Assembly (NCBI GenBank): GCA_050945315.1
Contig: JBMNSS010000063.1
Span: forward strand, 1-13,961
Source of the DNA: DTU080 sp050945315
GTDB taxonomy: Bacteria; Bacillota; Limnochordia; DTU080
DNA length: 13,961 bases
Direction of reading: 5' to 3'
Shown: piece by piece, positions 7,494-13,961 of the stretch
Position numbering within the stretch: the stretch's first letter is position 1
Layout: each line of letters begins with the position of its first letter
Notes under the pieces: generated by a model
What the model saw: only the letters and a program-made list of their open reading frames with translations
What the model was told of the DNA's origin: nothing
The model's database searches: none
Made by a program: the position numbers and the translations under genes

Positions 7494-7562
7494 GATGGGT
7501 TCTTCCTTTCTTCCCTAACGATGCCGGCAAGCGCCGATACACTCGCCACCTCCGACATCCGC

Positions 7563-8837
7563 TCATCGGTAATACGCCGCAGCCACCTTGCGTACGGCGG
7601 CAATTACATCATCGGCATCGGCTTCAGTCCAGCTCTGACTGATGCCGATGGTGATCACCCGTCCTAAGTAGTCCAGGGTGCGCGGACACATGTCCTGGCT
7701 GTATTCCACGTGACCTCTGTAATACTGAGGAGCCCAAGGATAGCCAGTGGCATCCGCACTCCACTTATTCATGACATAATCCCAGAATCTGTAAATATGG
7801 CGATCCGGAATGTCTTTGTTGTATATCGTGCCGTTGCGAATCCCTTCGTGAGCCAGTGCCTGCGAGAAGCGCTTGGCCTCTTCCGCGGTCGGCAAATAGA
7901 AGCCGAGGATGATGCCGCAGTCGCCATCCGGATCTGACACCCGCAACAACTCGATGCCGGGTATACCGACAAGGCCTTCTACGATCCGCCGCTTGATCTT
8001 ACGGGTTTGGGCCAGTATACCGGCCATGCGCTTGAACTGCACATAGCCCACCGCAGCCCGCAACTCGCACATGCGAGCATTCTCACCCGGGAAGGTTTCC
8101 CATGTCTGTTCGGTTTTCCAGAAGGCCATCGCTGAATCATGCTTGCAGCAAGCCCGGCGGAACACTTCCTCGTCGTTGGTGATTACCATGCCGCCTTCGC
8201 CACTGGTGATCACTTTGTAGTGCTGGAAGCTGAAGATACCGGCATCGCCTATGGAACCGAGCTTGCGCCCTCTATACTCGCCGCCGTTGGCCTGAGCCAC
8301 GTCTTCCAGCACCAGAATGTTGTGGCGCCGGGCCACAGCCATGATCTCATCCATCTGTGCCGGCCACCCCCGCATGTGAACGGGAATCACGCATTTGGTA
8401 CGCGGCGTGATCTTGCGTTCGAAGTCAGCCGGATCGAGCGTGAGGGTATCATCTACTTCAGCGATGATGGGAATGGCGCCTACAGTCAACACTGCCGCGG
8501 CGGTGGCGATGTAGGTATAAGCCGGCACAATCACTTCATCTCCGGTGCTGACACCCAATCCGACCAGTCCGGTGATGAGAGCCGTGGTGCCGCCGGTGAC
8601 CGCCAGAGCGTACTTGGTGTCGGTGAACTCTCTGTACTGCGCTTCCAGGCGTGACGCGTAGGAGTCCTCGTCAGACAACAGAAAGCGAAAGATCTTCTTG
8701 CGCCGCAACACTTCAGTAACCGCTGCGATCTCTTCTTCGCCCACTTCATTGATACCGTGCAGACCTTGGGGCATGGGCTTGGTACGGACAGGTGTACCGC
8801 CGTCAATCGCCGGCACTGCCGGCTTTTCCGTCGCCAT
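7563..8837 (-). CDS. DegT/DnrJ/EryC1/StrS-family PLP aminotransferase
   Basis: This 424-residue protein belongs to the type I PLP fold family whose members aminate keto-sugars or make 3-amino-5-hydroxybenzoate. Visible marks are the N-terminal DGGTPVRTKPMP, VTGGTTALITGL at 80-91 (phosphate-binding turn), EVIVPAYTYIATAAA at 101-115, PVHMRGWPAQMDEI at 152-165, LEDVAQANGG at 177-186 with Asp179 pairing with the PLP nitrogen, and SFQHYKVITSGEGG at 203-216 with Lys208 as the Schiff-base lysine. The frame is open to 8909, but ATG at 8837 is chosen because GGGGGAGG (8846-8853) sits eight bases upstream and the family N-terminus begins just after. It is probably co-transcribed with the deacetylase downstream. 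A sugar aminotransferase next to a deacetylase suggests amino-sugar chemistry (inference). No nucleotide-sugar dehydratase or glycosyltransferase lies in the window. Confidence 0.93.
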   Translation of the reverse strand: MATEKPAVPAIDGGTPVRTKPMPQGLHGINEVGEEEIAAVTEVLRRKKIFRFLLSDEDSYASRLEAQYREFTDTKYALAVTGGTTALITGLVGLGVSTGDEVIVPAYTYIATAAAVLTVGAIPIIAEVDDTLTLDPADFERKITPRTKCVIPVHMRGWPAQMDEIMAVARRHNILVLEDVAQANGGEYRGRKLGSIGDAGIFSFQHYKVITSGEGGMVITNDEEVFRRACCKHDSAMAFWKTEQTWETFPGENARMCELRAAVGYVQFKRMAGILAQTRKIKRRIVEGLVGIPGIELLRVSDPDGDCGIILGFYLPTAEEAKRFSQALAHEGIRNGTIYNKDIPDRHIYRFWDYVMNKWSADATGYPWAPQYYRGHVEYSQDMCPRTLDYLGRVITIGISQSWTEADADDVIAAVRKVAAAYYR

Positions 8838-8897
8838 CTTCATTGCCTCCCCCGCAGAATTGAGCAGGTCATCGCAAGCGTTCTTTTTTCGCTTGTA

Positions 8898-8906
8898 TGC
8901 TACAAT
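8898..8906 (+). promoter_or_regulatory. Possible extended -10 promoter, plus strand
   Basis: TGCTACAAT matches an extended -10 (TGnTAnAAT). No good -35 is present, which extended -10 promoters tolerate. It points to the small reading frame at 8950 and away from the aminotransferase. It is motif-only evidence, and AT-rich intergenic DNA gives such matches by chance. Confidence 0.3.
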
Positions 8907-8949
8907 CATTCGTATTTTGCGCCTTGTATCCTGCTGAAAGGAGAGCCAA

Positions 8950-9090
8950 TTGAGACGGTCAAATCCGTGCCGGCGCGCCTTGGCCCGTCAGCCCCTTGGC
9001 CAAGTATACTGCCGCCAATCCCGGTCGAAGCAAGATCAAGACCTCTTCGACCGCGGCATGGTGTGTACGTTCACCGCCAGATTCGAGTAG
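8950..9090 (+). CDS. Possible small basic protein, 46 residues (unproven)
   Basis: A TTG at 8950 is preceded by GAAAGGAG (8936-8943) with six-base spacing, and by the extended -10 motif about 45 bases upstream. The frame encodes 46 residues, rich in Arg, Gln and Ser with three cysteines, and ends at TAG 9088-9090. I recognise no family, membrane segment or signal peptide. Support rests only on the initiation signals. An overlapping minus-strand frame is also protein-like, which weakens the case. Confidence 0.25.
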   Translation: MRRSNPCRRALARQPLGQVYCRQSRSKQDQDLFDRGMVCTFTARFE

Positions 9091-9211
9091 CGACTCAGCG
9101 GATTTGTCCGAGTGCCGAGATACCGTTCAAAGCCCTCAGCCAACAACCGCGGGCCGCCTCCGGGACCGGCCTTTCGGCACTCACTCAATAGACTGACACA
9201 ACACCGTGGTT

Positions 9212-9223
9212 CTGAGTACTCAG
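9212..9223. repeat. Perfect 12-base palindrome over the URO-D-like stop codon
   Basis: CTGAGTACTCAG is a perfect palindrome that includes the minus-strand stop codon (9220-9222). Outer GTGG (9206-9209) and CCAC (9226-9229) add four more pairs with two-base bulges. The hairpin lacks a T-run on either strand, so it is not a typical intrinsic terminator. It could be an mRNA 3'-end structure, a protein site or chance. Confidence 0.4.
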
Positions 9224-10299
9224 CGCCACTTGGCTACCTCCCTCAAGACGGCCTCGGCTTCGTCGCAGTTGCGGACACCGCTCAATTGCAGCCATACCCC
9301 GTGCGGACGCAGTTCGCTCATGATCCGGTCGAGTTCACTGATGTGCAGCGGAATCCACAGACCCTTGCCGGCCGCCTGGCACTTCTTAAACACGTGTATC
9401 CAATCGGAAGCCCGCCCGTTGCCTGCTCCCCACACCCACTGAACGGCGTTCAACTCCGGGATGGAAAGCAGACTGTCGAGATGGTGTAAAGCTCCCGGGC
9501 CGTCGAGATGGTAGATTGAGGCTTCCAGGTGCTGACACTCGGCAGCGATACCCGGTAGGAATACCTCGTCGAACATGGCGGAAGAGATCATACAGGAAAA
9601 ATCGTTGGACAATGCATACCAACGTTTCGAAGACACGATATTCAGCCAGGTGCAAATGGCCTGCCCGGCTTGTTGCAGTCTCTCGAAATAGTAGTCGTAG
9701 ACGTAGAAACAGACCTGATTGACCCGCTCCAAAAGCTCCATGACCGCCGCTTTGTTTTCGATCATATCGATGTTCAGCGCCAGTGGGTCGCGAAAGGCGG
9801 CGATCGCATCGCCACCGGGATGAATGTCGGTCAGGCCGGTGTAGAAGCGGCCCTTGCCGGCTTCCAAGAAGGCGTCGGTCATCTCGTCCAGCTTGCGCCA
9901 ATAGAAGTTGTTGGGGTCAAACCGCAGTTTGTCGACATCCGCCCACGAGTGCAGGTTAGGGATGGACCAAGACGTACTCTCGCCGAACTCCAACTCCGTG
10001 CCGAAGAAGGCGCTGAAGACCTCCGGCCCCAGGTTGGGATTTGCATGCGGTAAAGCATCGCCTAAATACTCGGTGTTCATCACCGCCGCCAACTTACCGG
10101 CCACTTGATACTCCGTGTCGAGCCAGCGGTCGCGCAGGCCGGGCCACGATTTCGGGCTCGGTGGGGGATATTCGGGGTTCGGCCGGCGCAGGGTCATCAT
10201 CACCACAGGTCGGTCGATGATCTCTCCGTGCCAACAAGCGTCATGGCGTGCTATGCGCTGCTCCCAGTCGGGGATGCGCTCAATGGGCATCAACTGCAT
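9220..10299 (-). CDS. Uroporphyrinogen decarboxylase (URO-D)/MtaA-superfamily protein
   Basis: The 359-residue protein fits the URO-D-like superfamily, whose members include uroporphyrinogen decarboxylase and the corrinoid:coenzyme M methyltransferases. It does not carry the classical HemE N-terminal signature. Its features match the divergent branch often annotated only as URO-D family: ERIPDWEQRIARHDACWHGE near the N-terminus, TDIHPGGDAIAAFRDP at 157-172, YHLDGPGALHHLDSLLSIPE at 263-282, and NAVQWVWGAG at 284-293. His264 may be a metal or substrate ligand by position (inference). It is predicted cytoplasmic. The frame is open to 10566, but ATG at 10299 is chosen because AAGGAG (10311-10316) is 11 bases upstream and homology-like sequence begins there. 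Methyl transfer or C1 metabolism is a guess; no corrinoid protein is visible nearby. Confidence 0.85.
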   Translation of the reverse strand: MQLMPIERIPDWEQRIARHDACWHGEIIDRPVVMMTLRRPNPEYPPPSPKSWPGLRDRWLDTEYQVAGKLAAVMNTEYLGDALPHANPNLGPEVFSAFFGTELEFGESTSWSIPNLHSWADVDKLRFDPNNFYWRKLDEMTDAFLEAGKGRFYTGLTDIHPGGDAIAAFRDPLALNIDMIENKAAVMELLERVNQVCFYVYDYYFERLQQAGQAICTWLNIVSSKRWYALSNDFSCMISSAMFDEVFLPGIAAECQHLEASIYHLDGPGALHHLDSLLSIPELNAVQWVWGAGNGRASDWIHVFKKCQAAGKGLWIPLHISELDRIMSELRPHGVWLQLSGVRNCDEAEAVLREVAKWR

Positions 10300-10680
10300 A
10301 CTGCCGGGCTCTCCTTCGCACTGTATTGATCCCACTTTCGGCAGCCAACCCGGGCCTCCTGCCCGAGCGCGGGCTGCAAAGCCACGACTGCCGTCGACAC
10401 GGACACAAAAACATGCCGGAAAGACCGCGAAAGCAGAAAGAAGGATATGAATGGCAGCCTCGTCCATTTTCCCGGCGTTGCCTGTCACACGCCTCGACAT
10501 CGACGCCGAAGATCCGTTCGCCACCCTTTTGGCGGGGTTTGTCCCGGTGTGTACTGCTGATGTCACTCCTTTACCTGTATCACAGGGATTTCCGGCACCG
10601 TACAGAACACGAGTTGTAGCGGGCGAAAAAGACCTTGCGAATGTGCCGTTTTGTCGACGGAGTCAAAGGGGGGGTCGTCA
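10300..10680. other. Divergent promoter region between URO-D-like gene and glycerol kinase
   Basis: This 381-base gap must initiate transcription of both flanking genes unless they are read from elsewhere. I find no confident sigma-70 pair. It contains a GC-rich hairpin region (10341-10377, listed separately). A plus-strand frame from ATG 10451 has an upstream GAAGGA but overlaps the kinase start in another frame, and I do not accept it. Confidence 0.4.
10341..10377 (-). promoter_or_regulatory. GC-rich hairpin in the leader of the URO-D-like gene
   Basis: GCAGCC (10341-10346) pairs with GGCTGC (10372-10377). Within it, GCCCG (10361-10365) and CGGGC (10370-10374) form an alternative compact stem with a four-base loop. 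On the minus strand it lies 42-78 bases before the ATG. The two stems cannot fully form together, which is what a switch would show, but GC-rich DNA also gives this by chance. Confidence 0.25.
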
Positions 10681-12156
10681 TTGTCCCGCACTACCGTACT
10701 GGCGATAGACCAGGGGACCACCGAGACCAAGGTCGTACTCTTCAACGATGCCGGTCAGATCCTCGCTCGGGCAAGCCGCGAAGTGACGCAGTACTTTCCT
10801 CGACCCGGCTGGGTGGAACACGATCCGGCAGAAATCTTGAGCGGCGCACTTGATGCGGCCGCCGAAGTGATCGCCCAAAGCGGTACCGTCCCGGCGGCGA
10901 TCGGCATCACCAACCAGCGGGAGACGATCGTAGTCTGGGATAAGCACACCGGTGAGCCGCTGCATAGGGCCATTGTCTGGCAGTGCCGACGGACAGCGGA
11001 GATCTGCGACCGCCTCAGAGCGGACGGTGCGGAAGCTCTTGTGCGGGCCCGTACCGGATTGCTGCTCGATCCGTACTTCTCCGCCACCAAGCTGGCTTGG
11101 TTGCTCCACAATGTATCCGGCCTGGCGGCGCGAGTTCGAGCAGGCGAAGTGCTGGCGGGAACCATGGACACGTGGCTCGCCTGGAACCTAACCGGTCGCC
11201 ACGTAACCGACTGTTCCAACGCGGCGCGCACGTCGCTTTTCAACCTGGCAACCCGGGCTTGGGACCGCGAATTGACCCGGTTGTTCAACGTACCGGAAGC
11301 CGTATTGCCCGAGATCGTCGATACCTCCGGTGTGGTAGGTAAAACACGCGCCGGTGGCCGACTGCCGGCGGGCATTCCGGTCGCAGCGCTGGTCGGAGAC
11401 CAGCAGGCCGCACTGTTCGGTCAAGCCTGTTTCCGGCGCGGTATGGCCAAGAACACGTACGGGACCGGCTCTTTCCTGCTCATCAACACGGGCGAGGAGA
11501 TCGTGCATTCGGATCAAGGCCTGCTCACCACCGTGGGCTGGCGCCGGAACGCTCAGACAGTCTATTGTCTTGAGGGCAGTGTATTCATCGCCGGTGCGGC
11601 GGTCCAATGGCTGCGAGACGAGCTGGGTATCATCGACAGCGCGGCGGAGATCGAAACCCTGGCTGCGTCTGTACCTGATTCGGGCGGTGTGGCCTTCGTG
11701 CCGGCGTTTGTCGGCCTGGGCACCCCGTATTGGGATCCGACCGCCAGGGGAGCTATCTTGGGCATAACCCGCGGCAGCGGGCGCGCTCATCTAGCCCGGG
11801 CTTGCCTGGAGGCGCTGGCTCATCAAAGCCAGGATGTATTGGATTGCATGGAGCAAGAAGGCGTGCAACCGCTCGTCTTGCGCGCCGACGGCGGAGCCGC
11901 GGCCAATGATTTGCTGCTGCAGATCCAGGCCGACCTGTCCGGACTGGAAGTGCACCGTCCCGCTGTGATTGAGACCACCGCCTGGGGCGCCGCTATGCTG
12001 GCCGGGCTGGCCGTAGGTCTATGGGCGGACGAAAGCGAACTGGAGCAAGTATGGCAGATCAATGGACTCTTCCGCCCGCAGTGGAATGCGGCAACAAGGA
12101 CAGCTGCCAGAGCCTTTTGGGCCCGGGCAGTTGAACGATGCCGAGGTTGGGCTTGA
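10681..12156 (+). CDS. glpK: Glycerol kinase, FGGY family
   Basis: The enzyme phosphorylates glycerol with ATP to glycerol-3-phosphate in the cytoplasm, the entry step of glycerol use. From the TTG start it has 491 residues, close to the usual 495-505. Sequence is strongly glycerol-kinase-like throughout: VLAIDQGTTETKVVLF at 6-21 (ATP phosphate loop), GWVEHDPAEI at 43-52, NQRET at 78-82 with Arg80 and Glu81 that bind glycerol, IVWQCRRTAEICDRL at 98-112, DPYFSATK at 130-137 with Tyr132, and LVGDQQAALFGQ at 237-248 with catalytic Asp240. AKNTYGTGSFLL and VPAFVGLGTPYWDPTARGAI follow. TTG at 10681 is chosen because AAAGGGGGGG (10665-10674) lies six bases upstream; an in-frame TTG at 10651 lacks such a site. 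The usual SSR of the first loop is ETK here. No glpF, glpD or glpR is adjacent. It ends just before a strong terminator. Confidence 0.95.
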   Translation: MSRTTVLAIDQGTTETKVVLFNDAGQILARASREVTQYFPRPGWVEHDPAEILSGALDAAAEVIAQSGTVPAAIGITNQRETIVVWDKHTGEPLHRAIVWQCRRTAEICDRLRADGAEALVRARTGLLLDPYFSATKLAWLLHNVSGLAARVRAGEVLAGTMDTWLAWNLTGRHVTDCSNAARTSLFNLATRAWDRELTRLFNVPEAVLPEIVDTSGVVGKTRAGGRLPAGIPVAALVGDQQAALFGQACFRRGMAKNTYGTGSFLLINTGEEIVHSDQGLLTTVGWRRNAQTVYCLEGSVFIAGAAVQWLRDELGIIDSAAEIETLAASVPDSGGVAFVPAFVGLGTPYWDPTARGAILGITRGSGRAHLARACLEALAHQSQDVLDCMEQEGVQPLVLRADGGAAANDLLLQIQADLSGLEVHRPAVIETTAWGAAMLAGLAVGLWADESELEQVWQINGLFRPQWNAATRTAARAFWARAVERCRGWA

Positions 12157-12204
12157 GTAGGCTGACCGACGCACCCGGTCGGCTCAATAGACAAGGAGAC
12201 AGCG

Positions 12205-12288
12205 ATGCCTCGCACGAGCTTCGCGCAGGAATCAAAACGCCCCTGCCGGGTACTCAAAGACCGTGCCGGGCAGGGGCGTTTTTGCTGA
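12205..12288 (+). other. Short ribosome-site-led frame running through the terminator
   Basis: AAGGAG (12193-12198) lies six bases before an ATG at 12205, 48 bases after the glycerol kinase stop. The frame runs 27 codons to TGA at 12286-12288 and passes through the whole terminator hairpin. It may be the head of a lost operon gene, a leader peptide affecting the hairpin, or chance. I do not count it as a gene. Confidence 0.25.
12234..12283. terminator. Strong intrinsic terminator, probably bidirectional
   Basis: AAAACGCCCCTGCC (12234-12247) is perfectly complementary to GGCAGGGGCGTTTT (12269-12282), giving a 14-base-pair stem with a roughly 21-base loop, followed by T to 12283. The A-run on the left side gives a T-run on the minus strand. 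It lies between the convergent glycerol kinase and solute-binding-protein genes and can end both transcripts. Confidence 0.92.
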
Positions 12289-12489
12289 GGCCCTGGGCGA
12301 AAGCGCTATGGAAGAGCGAGAGCCTTGACGCGGCCTTGGCAACTCCTAAGACACCCTCCGACAAGTCCACACAGGACGCAGACATCCGCTTGCGGTACCG
12401 AACTCTGCGTTCTACCTGTCAGCCAAATCGAATCGGCTCGGGTCAAAGCCTTTCCACCTTCGGTGACATCATGCGAAATCCGAAACGGA
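12289..12489. other. Non-coding stretch after the solute-binding protein
   Basis: No gene, repeat or clear structure is seen between the bidirectional terminator and the stop codon of the minus-strand binding protein. It is probably the 3' untranslated part of that transcript. Confidence 0.4.
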
Positions 12490-13755
12490 TCACTGTGCCC
12501 AATAGCTGTCCAGCTGATTCTGCAGATCCAACTCAGCATCGGCCATGGCCTGCGGCAACGACATCGACCCGTTCAGGAACCTGAACAATGCCGTGGTGAC
12601 TCCGCTGAGGTTCACAGGCGGGGCCAGCGCAGTGTATTCCGTGGACTGGATCACGACTCCCCAATACGGATTGGTGAGCCGATAGTCCCGGTGTTGATTG
12701 AACCTCATCATCGGGCTTGGCCGTCCCTGTATCCTCGCGAACCACCCCGCTGCGTCCTCATCAGCCGTCAGCCACTTGAACAGTCGCCATGTGACGTCAA
12801 ACTTGGCGGGCGGCAGACTCGCAGGTATCGAATACGCCCATGTTGAAAGAACCAGCCCCATGGGAGCGGCATCCTCATGCAGATGGCTTCTCGGCGCCAG
12901 GCCGACACCCCAATCGACATCCGTTTCACGCAGATGGTTGAACGCCGAGCTATTGCGCACCGAAAAGCCTTGTCGATCCAGATAGAAAGCGTCATCGATA
13001 CCACCGGTGACAAAACTGAAGTACTCACTGCGAGTCAAGAACTGCTTGTCGTGAAGCTCCTTGAGGAAGCTTGCGGTGTCAGCGAGTCGGGCATTGTTGG
13101 CCACCGTCGCCTTCCTCCAGTCATCCGTCCACAACGACGCACCGTTCCAGTAGGACGCATCCACACAGCTGGGTATATCCGTGCCGGCGGTCATCAGACG
13201 TCCTTCACCATCGCGCCTGGTCATGCGTATCGACATCTCTCGCCAATCAGCCCACGTCCGGGGTGCATCAGCGGGCAAACCCGACTCCAACAGCAAGCGC
13301 CTGTTGTAAAACATGAGGTTGGTCCAGGCTGCACCACTCATCACGGGCAAGCCATAGGTTTCGCCTTCTTTTTGAAATGGGCGAAGATCGGCCGGAATGA
13401 AACCCGTTACGGAAATGCCGTCGTTCCTCAGATGCTCATCAAGCTGCATCAGAAAACCCATGCGAATGATCTGAGAAGCATAAGAGCTTCTTACCATGAC
13501 GATCTCAGGTGCCGAACCAGATATGAGAAGGGTTACCAGTTTGTCCGCACTTGATGACGGCCGCGTCATCATCTGCGTCGCTTCGACATCCGGATTCTCT
13601 TCCATGAAACGGTCAAGCATGTTTTGCACCATTTCTTCTCTGTTTCGGTCCCAATGATGCCATAGGCAGACCTCCGTCTTAGAAGCCAGCCCCACGGCAG
13701 ACAACAAAAGTACCCCCATGATCGCCGACAGCACGGTCAGCTTCCTATCAATCAT
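12490..13755 (-). CDS. ABC-transporter sugar-binding protein (family 1 solute-binding protein)
   Basis: The 421-residue protein captures a ligand, probably a sugar or oligosaccharide, outside the inner membrane for an ABC importer. Residues 1-24 form a signal peptide (basic MIDRK, then hydrophobic LSAIMGVLLLSAVGLA). There is no lipobox cysteine at the cleavage region, so it should be a free periplasmic protein in a two-membrane cell. Family 1 marks include LWHHWDRNREEMVQNMLDRF at 31-50, APEIVMV at 82-88, GETYGLPV at 131-138, and FYNRRLLLESGLPADAPRTW from 149, the standard hinge region. ATG at 13755 is preceded by GGGAGG (13762-13767), six bases away. No permease or ATPase gene flanks it within the window: downstream is a terminator, and upstream is at least 200 bases of non-coding DNA. 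The ligand cannot be predicted. Confidence 0.92.
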   Translation of the reverse strand: MIDRKLTVLSAIMGVLLLSAVGLASKTEVCLWHHWDRNREEMVQNMLDRFMEENPDVEATQMMTRPSSSADKLVTLLISGSAPEIVMVRSSYASQIIRMGFLMQLDEHLRNDGISVTGFIPADLRPFQKEGETYGLPVMSGAAWTNLMFYNRRLLLESGLPADAPRTWADWREMSIRMTRRDGEGRLMTAGTDIPSCVDASYWNGASLWTDDWRKATVANNARLADTASFLKELHDKQFLTRSEYFSFVTGGIDDAFYLDRQGFSVRNSSAFNHLRETDVDWGVGLAPRSHLHEDAAPMGLVLSTWAYSIPASLPPAKFDVTWRLFKWLTADEDAAGWFARIQGRPSPMMRFNQHRDYRLTNPYWGVVIQSTEYTALAPPVNLSGVTTALFRFLNGSMSLPQAMADAELDLQNQLDSYWAQ

Positions 13756-13775
13756 GCCTAGCCTCCCGTAGAAGT

Positions 13776-13805
13776 AGTATAGTCTCGTGCGACGTTACCT
13801 TGTAA
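13776..13805 (-). promoter_or_regulatory. Candidate sigma-70 promoter of the solute-binding protein
   Basis: On the minus strand TTACAA (13800-13805) and TATACT (13776-13781) are separated by 18 bases. The implied start of transcription near 13769 leaves only a very short leader that still contains the GGGAGG ribosome site. A second AT-rich -10-like TATATT lies further upstream, so the true promoter may be that one. Confidence 0.4.
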
Positions 13806-13961
13806 CAAACGATACGATGTATGATTTCAATATAATCATCAACTAACCTTCTGAAAGCAGGACAGGGTCAAGTCCTAAATGCGGTGTAAATTCGTCTCCC
13901 GGCTGTTGAGTTCAAACTTAGGCTGCGGTGTTTCGTTGGGACTCCGTCTCAGTAGGTTTGT
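13806..13961. other. Right-edge non-coding DNA
   Basis: No gene is seen. AGGAC (13858-13862) and GTCCT (13872-13876) could form a small hairpin. TGCGGTGT occurs twice (13880-13887 and 13923-13930). The stretch 13882-13917 loosely resembles 106-152 at the other end of the window. This may be the edge of a mobile or repeated element cut by the window. Confidence 0.3.

Larger units (their letters stand above)
8838..9219. other. Intergenic region between aminotransferase and URO-D-like gene
   Basis: At 382 bases this is long for an operon gap, so the aminotransferase may have its own promoter, but I see no strong minus-strand -35/-10 pair. Two competing small reading frames overlap inside it: a plus-strand frame with good initiation signals (8950-9090), and a minus-strand protein-like tail ending at 9036 that includes GFERYLGTRTNPLSRYSNLA. 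At most one is likely to be meaningful. Confidence 0.4.

Noticed and set aside
8139..8654. Plus-strand 171-codon open frame
   Set aside because: It is antisense to the aminotransferase active-site region and shows no independent support.
8838..8909. N-terminal extension of the aminotransferase
   Set aside because: The extension begins in an AT-rich promoter-like stretch. GGGGGAGG eight bases before the ATG at 8837 marks the start.
10300..10566. N-terminal extension of the URO-D-like protein
   Set aside because: The frame is open, but the added 89 residues look random (Arg/Ala/Gly-rich). A proper ribosome site precedes the ATG at 10299.
10451..10708. Plus-strand 85-codon frame with an upstream GAAGGA
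   Set aside because: It overlaps the glycerol kinase start in another frame, loses natural composition after about residue 45, and resembles no family I know.
11188..11790. Minus-strand 200-codon open frame
   Set aside because: It is antisense to the well-conserved core of glycerol kinase.
12877..13554. Plus-strand 225-codon open frame
   Set aside because: It is a shadow of the solute-binding protein gene, with low-information composition and no ribosome site.
1..13961. CRISPR array, tRNA, rRNA or prophage
   Set aside because: I found no regularly spaced repeats, no cloverleaf-like sequences with a conserved TTCGA-type loop in context, no rRNA-like blocks and no phage structural genes.

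Overview
The window looks like a piece of a bacterial chromosome of moderately high GC from an organism I cannot place. Starts are led by Shine-Dalgarno sites of the GGAGG type. GTG and TTG starts are used as well as ATG. The solute-binding protein has a plain signal peptide and no lipoprotein cysteine, which suggests (inference) a two-membrane cell. The mix of families (amidohydrolase, uroporphyrinogen-decarboxylase-like protein, DegT aminotransferase, polysaccharide deacetylase, FGGY kinase, family 1 sugar-binding protein) is common in environmental bacteria with large heterotrophic genomes, but it is not diagnostic. Only about 71% of the window is convincingly coding, which is low.

Layout. 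Bases 1-297 hold no gene I can support. A metal-dependent amidohydrolase (298-1470, minus) follows, with an inverted-repeat element upstream. Bases 1796-2460 carry a rotten IS3-family insertion sequence with both orfA and orfB remnants. Next is a long coiled-coil protein (2581-3972, minus) whose C-terminus resembles a RelE/ParE-type toxin fold; this is the least familiar gene here. A divergent gap with unassigned protein-like remnants separates it from a secreted S41-type peptidase (4526-5980, plus). Behind that lies a 757-base gene graveyard, including a clear vestige of a second S41 C-terminus (6573-6650) and a minus-strand fragment that may come from an oxidoreductase.

Bases 6738-10299 hold three minus-strand genes in transcription order: a uroporphyrinogen-decarboxylase-family protein, a DegT/DnrJ/EryC1/StrS aminotransferase and a CE4 polysaccharide deacetylase. 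The last two are 69 bases apart and probably co-transcribed. The first is separated by 382 bases. A divergent intergenic region leads to a complete glycerol kinase (10681-12156, plus). It converges on a solute-binding protein (12490-13755, minus), and a strong bidirectional hairpin terminator (12234-12283) lies between them.

How the genes fit together. The aminotransferase and deacetylase point to amino-sugar or cell-surface glycan chemistry. The binding protein and the glycerol kinase point to uptake and entry of small carbon sources, but neither has its usual partners (permeases, glycerol facilitator, glycerol-3-phosphate dehydrogenase) in view. I see no CRISPR array, tRNA, rRNA or complete mobile element. 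The best candidates for something undescribed are the coiled-coil/toxin-fold protein and the three-gene minus-strand cluster; neither is proven to be a new system.
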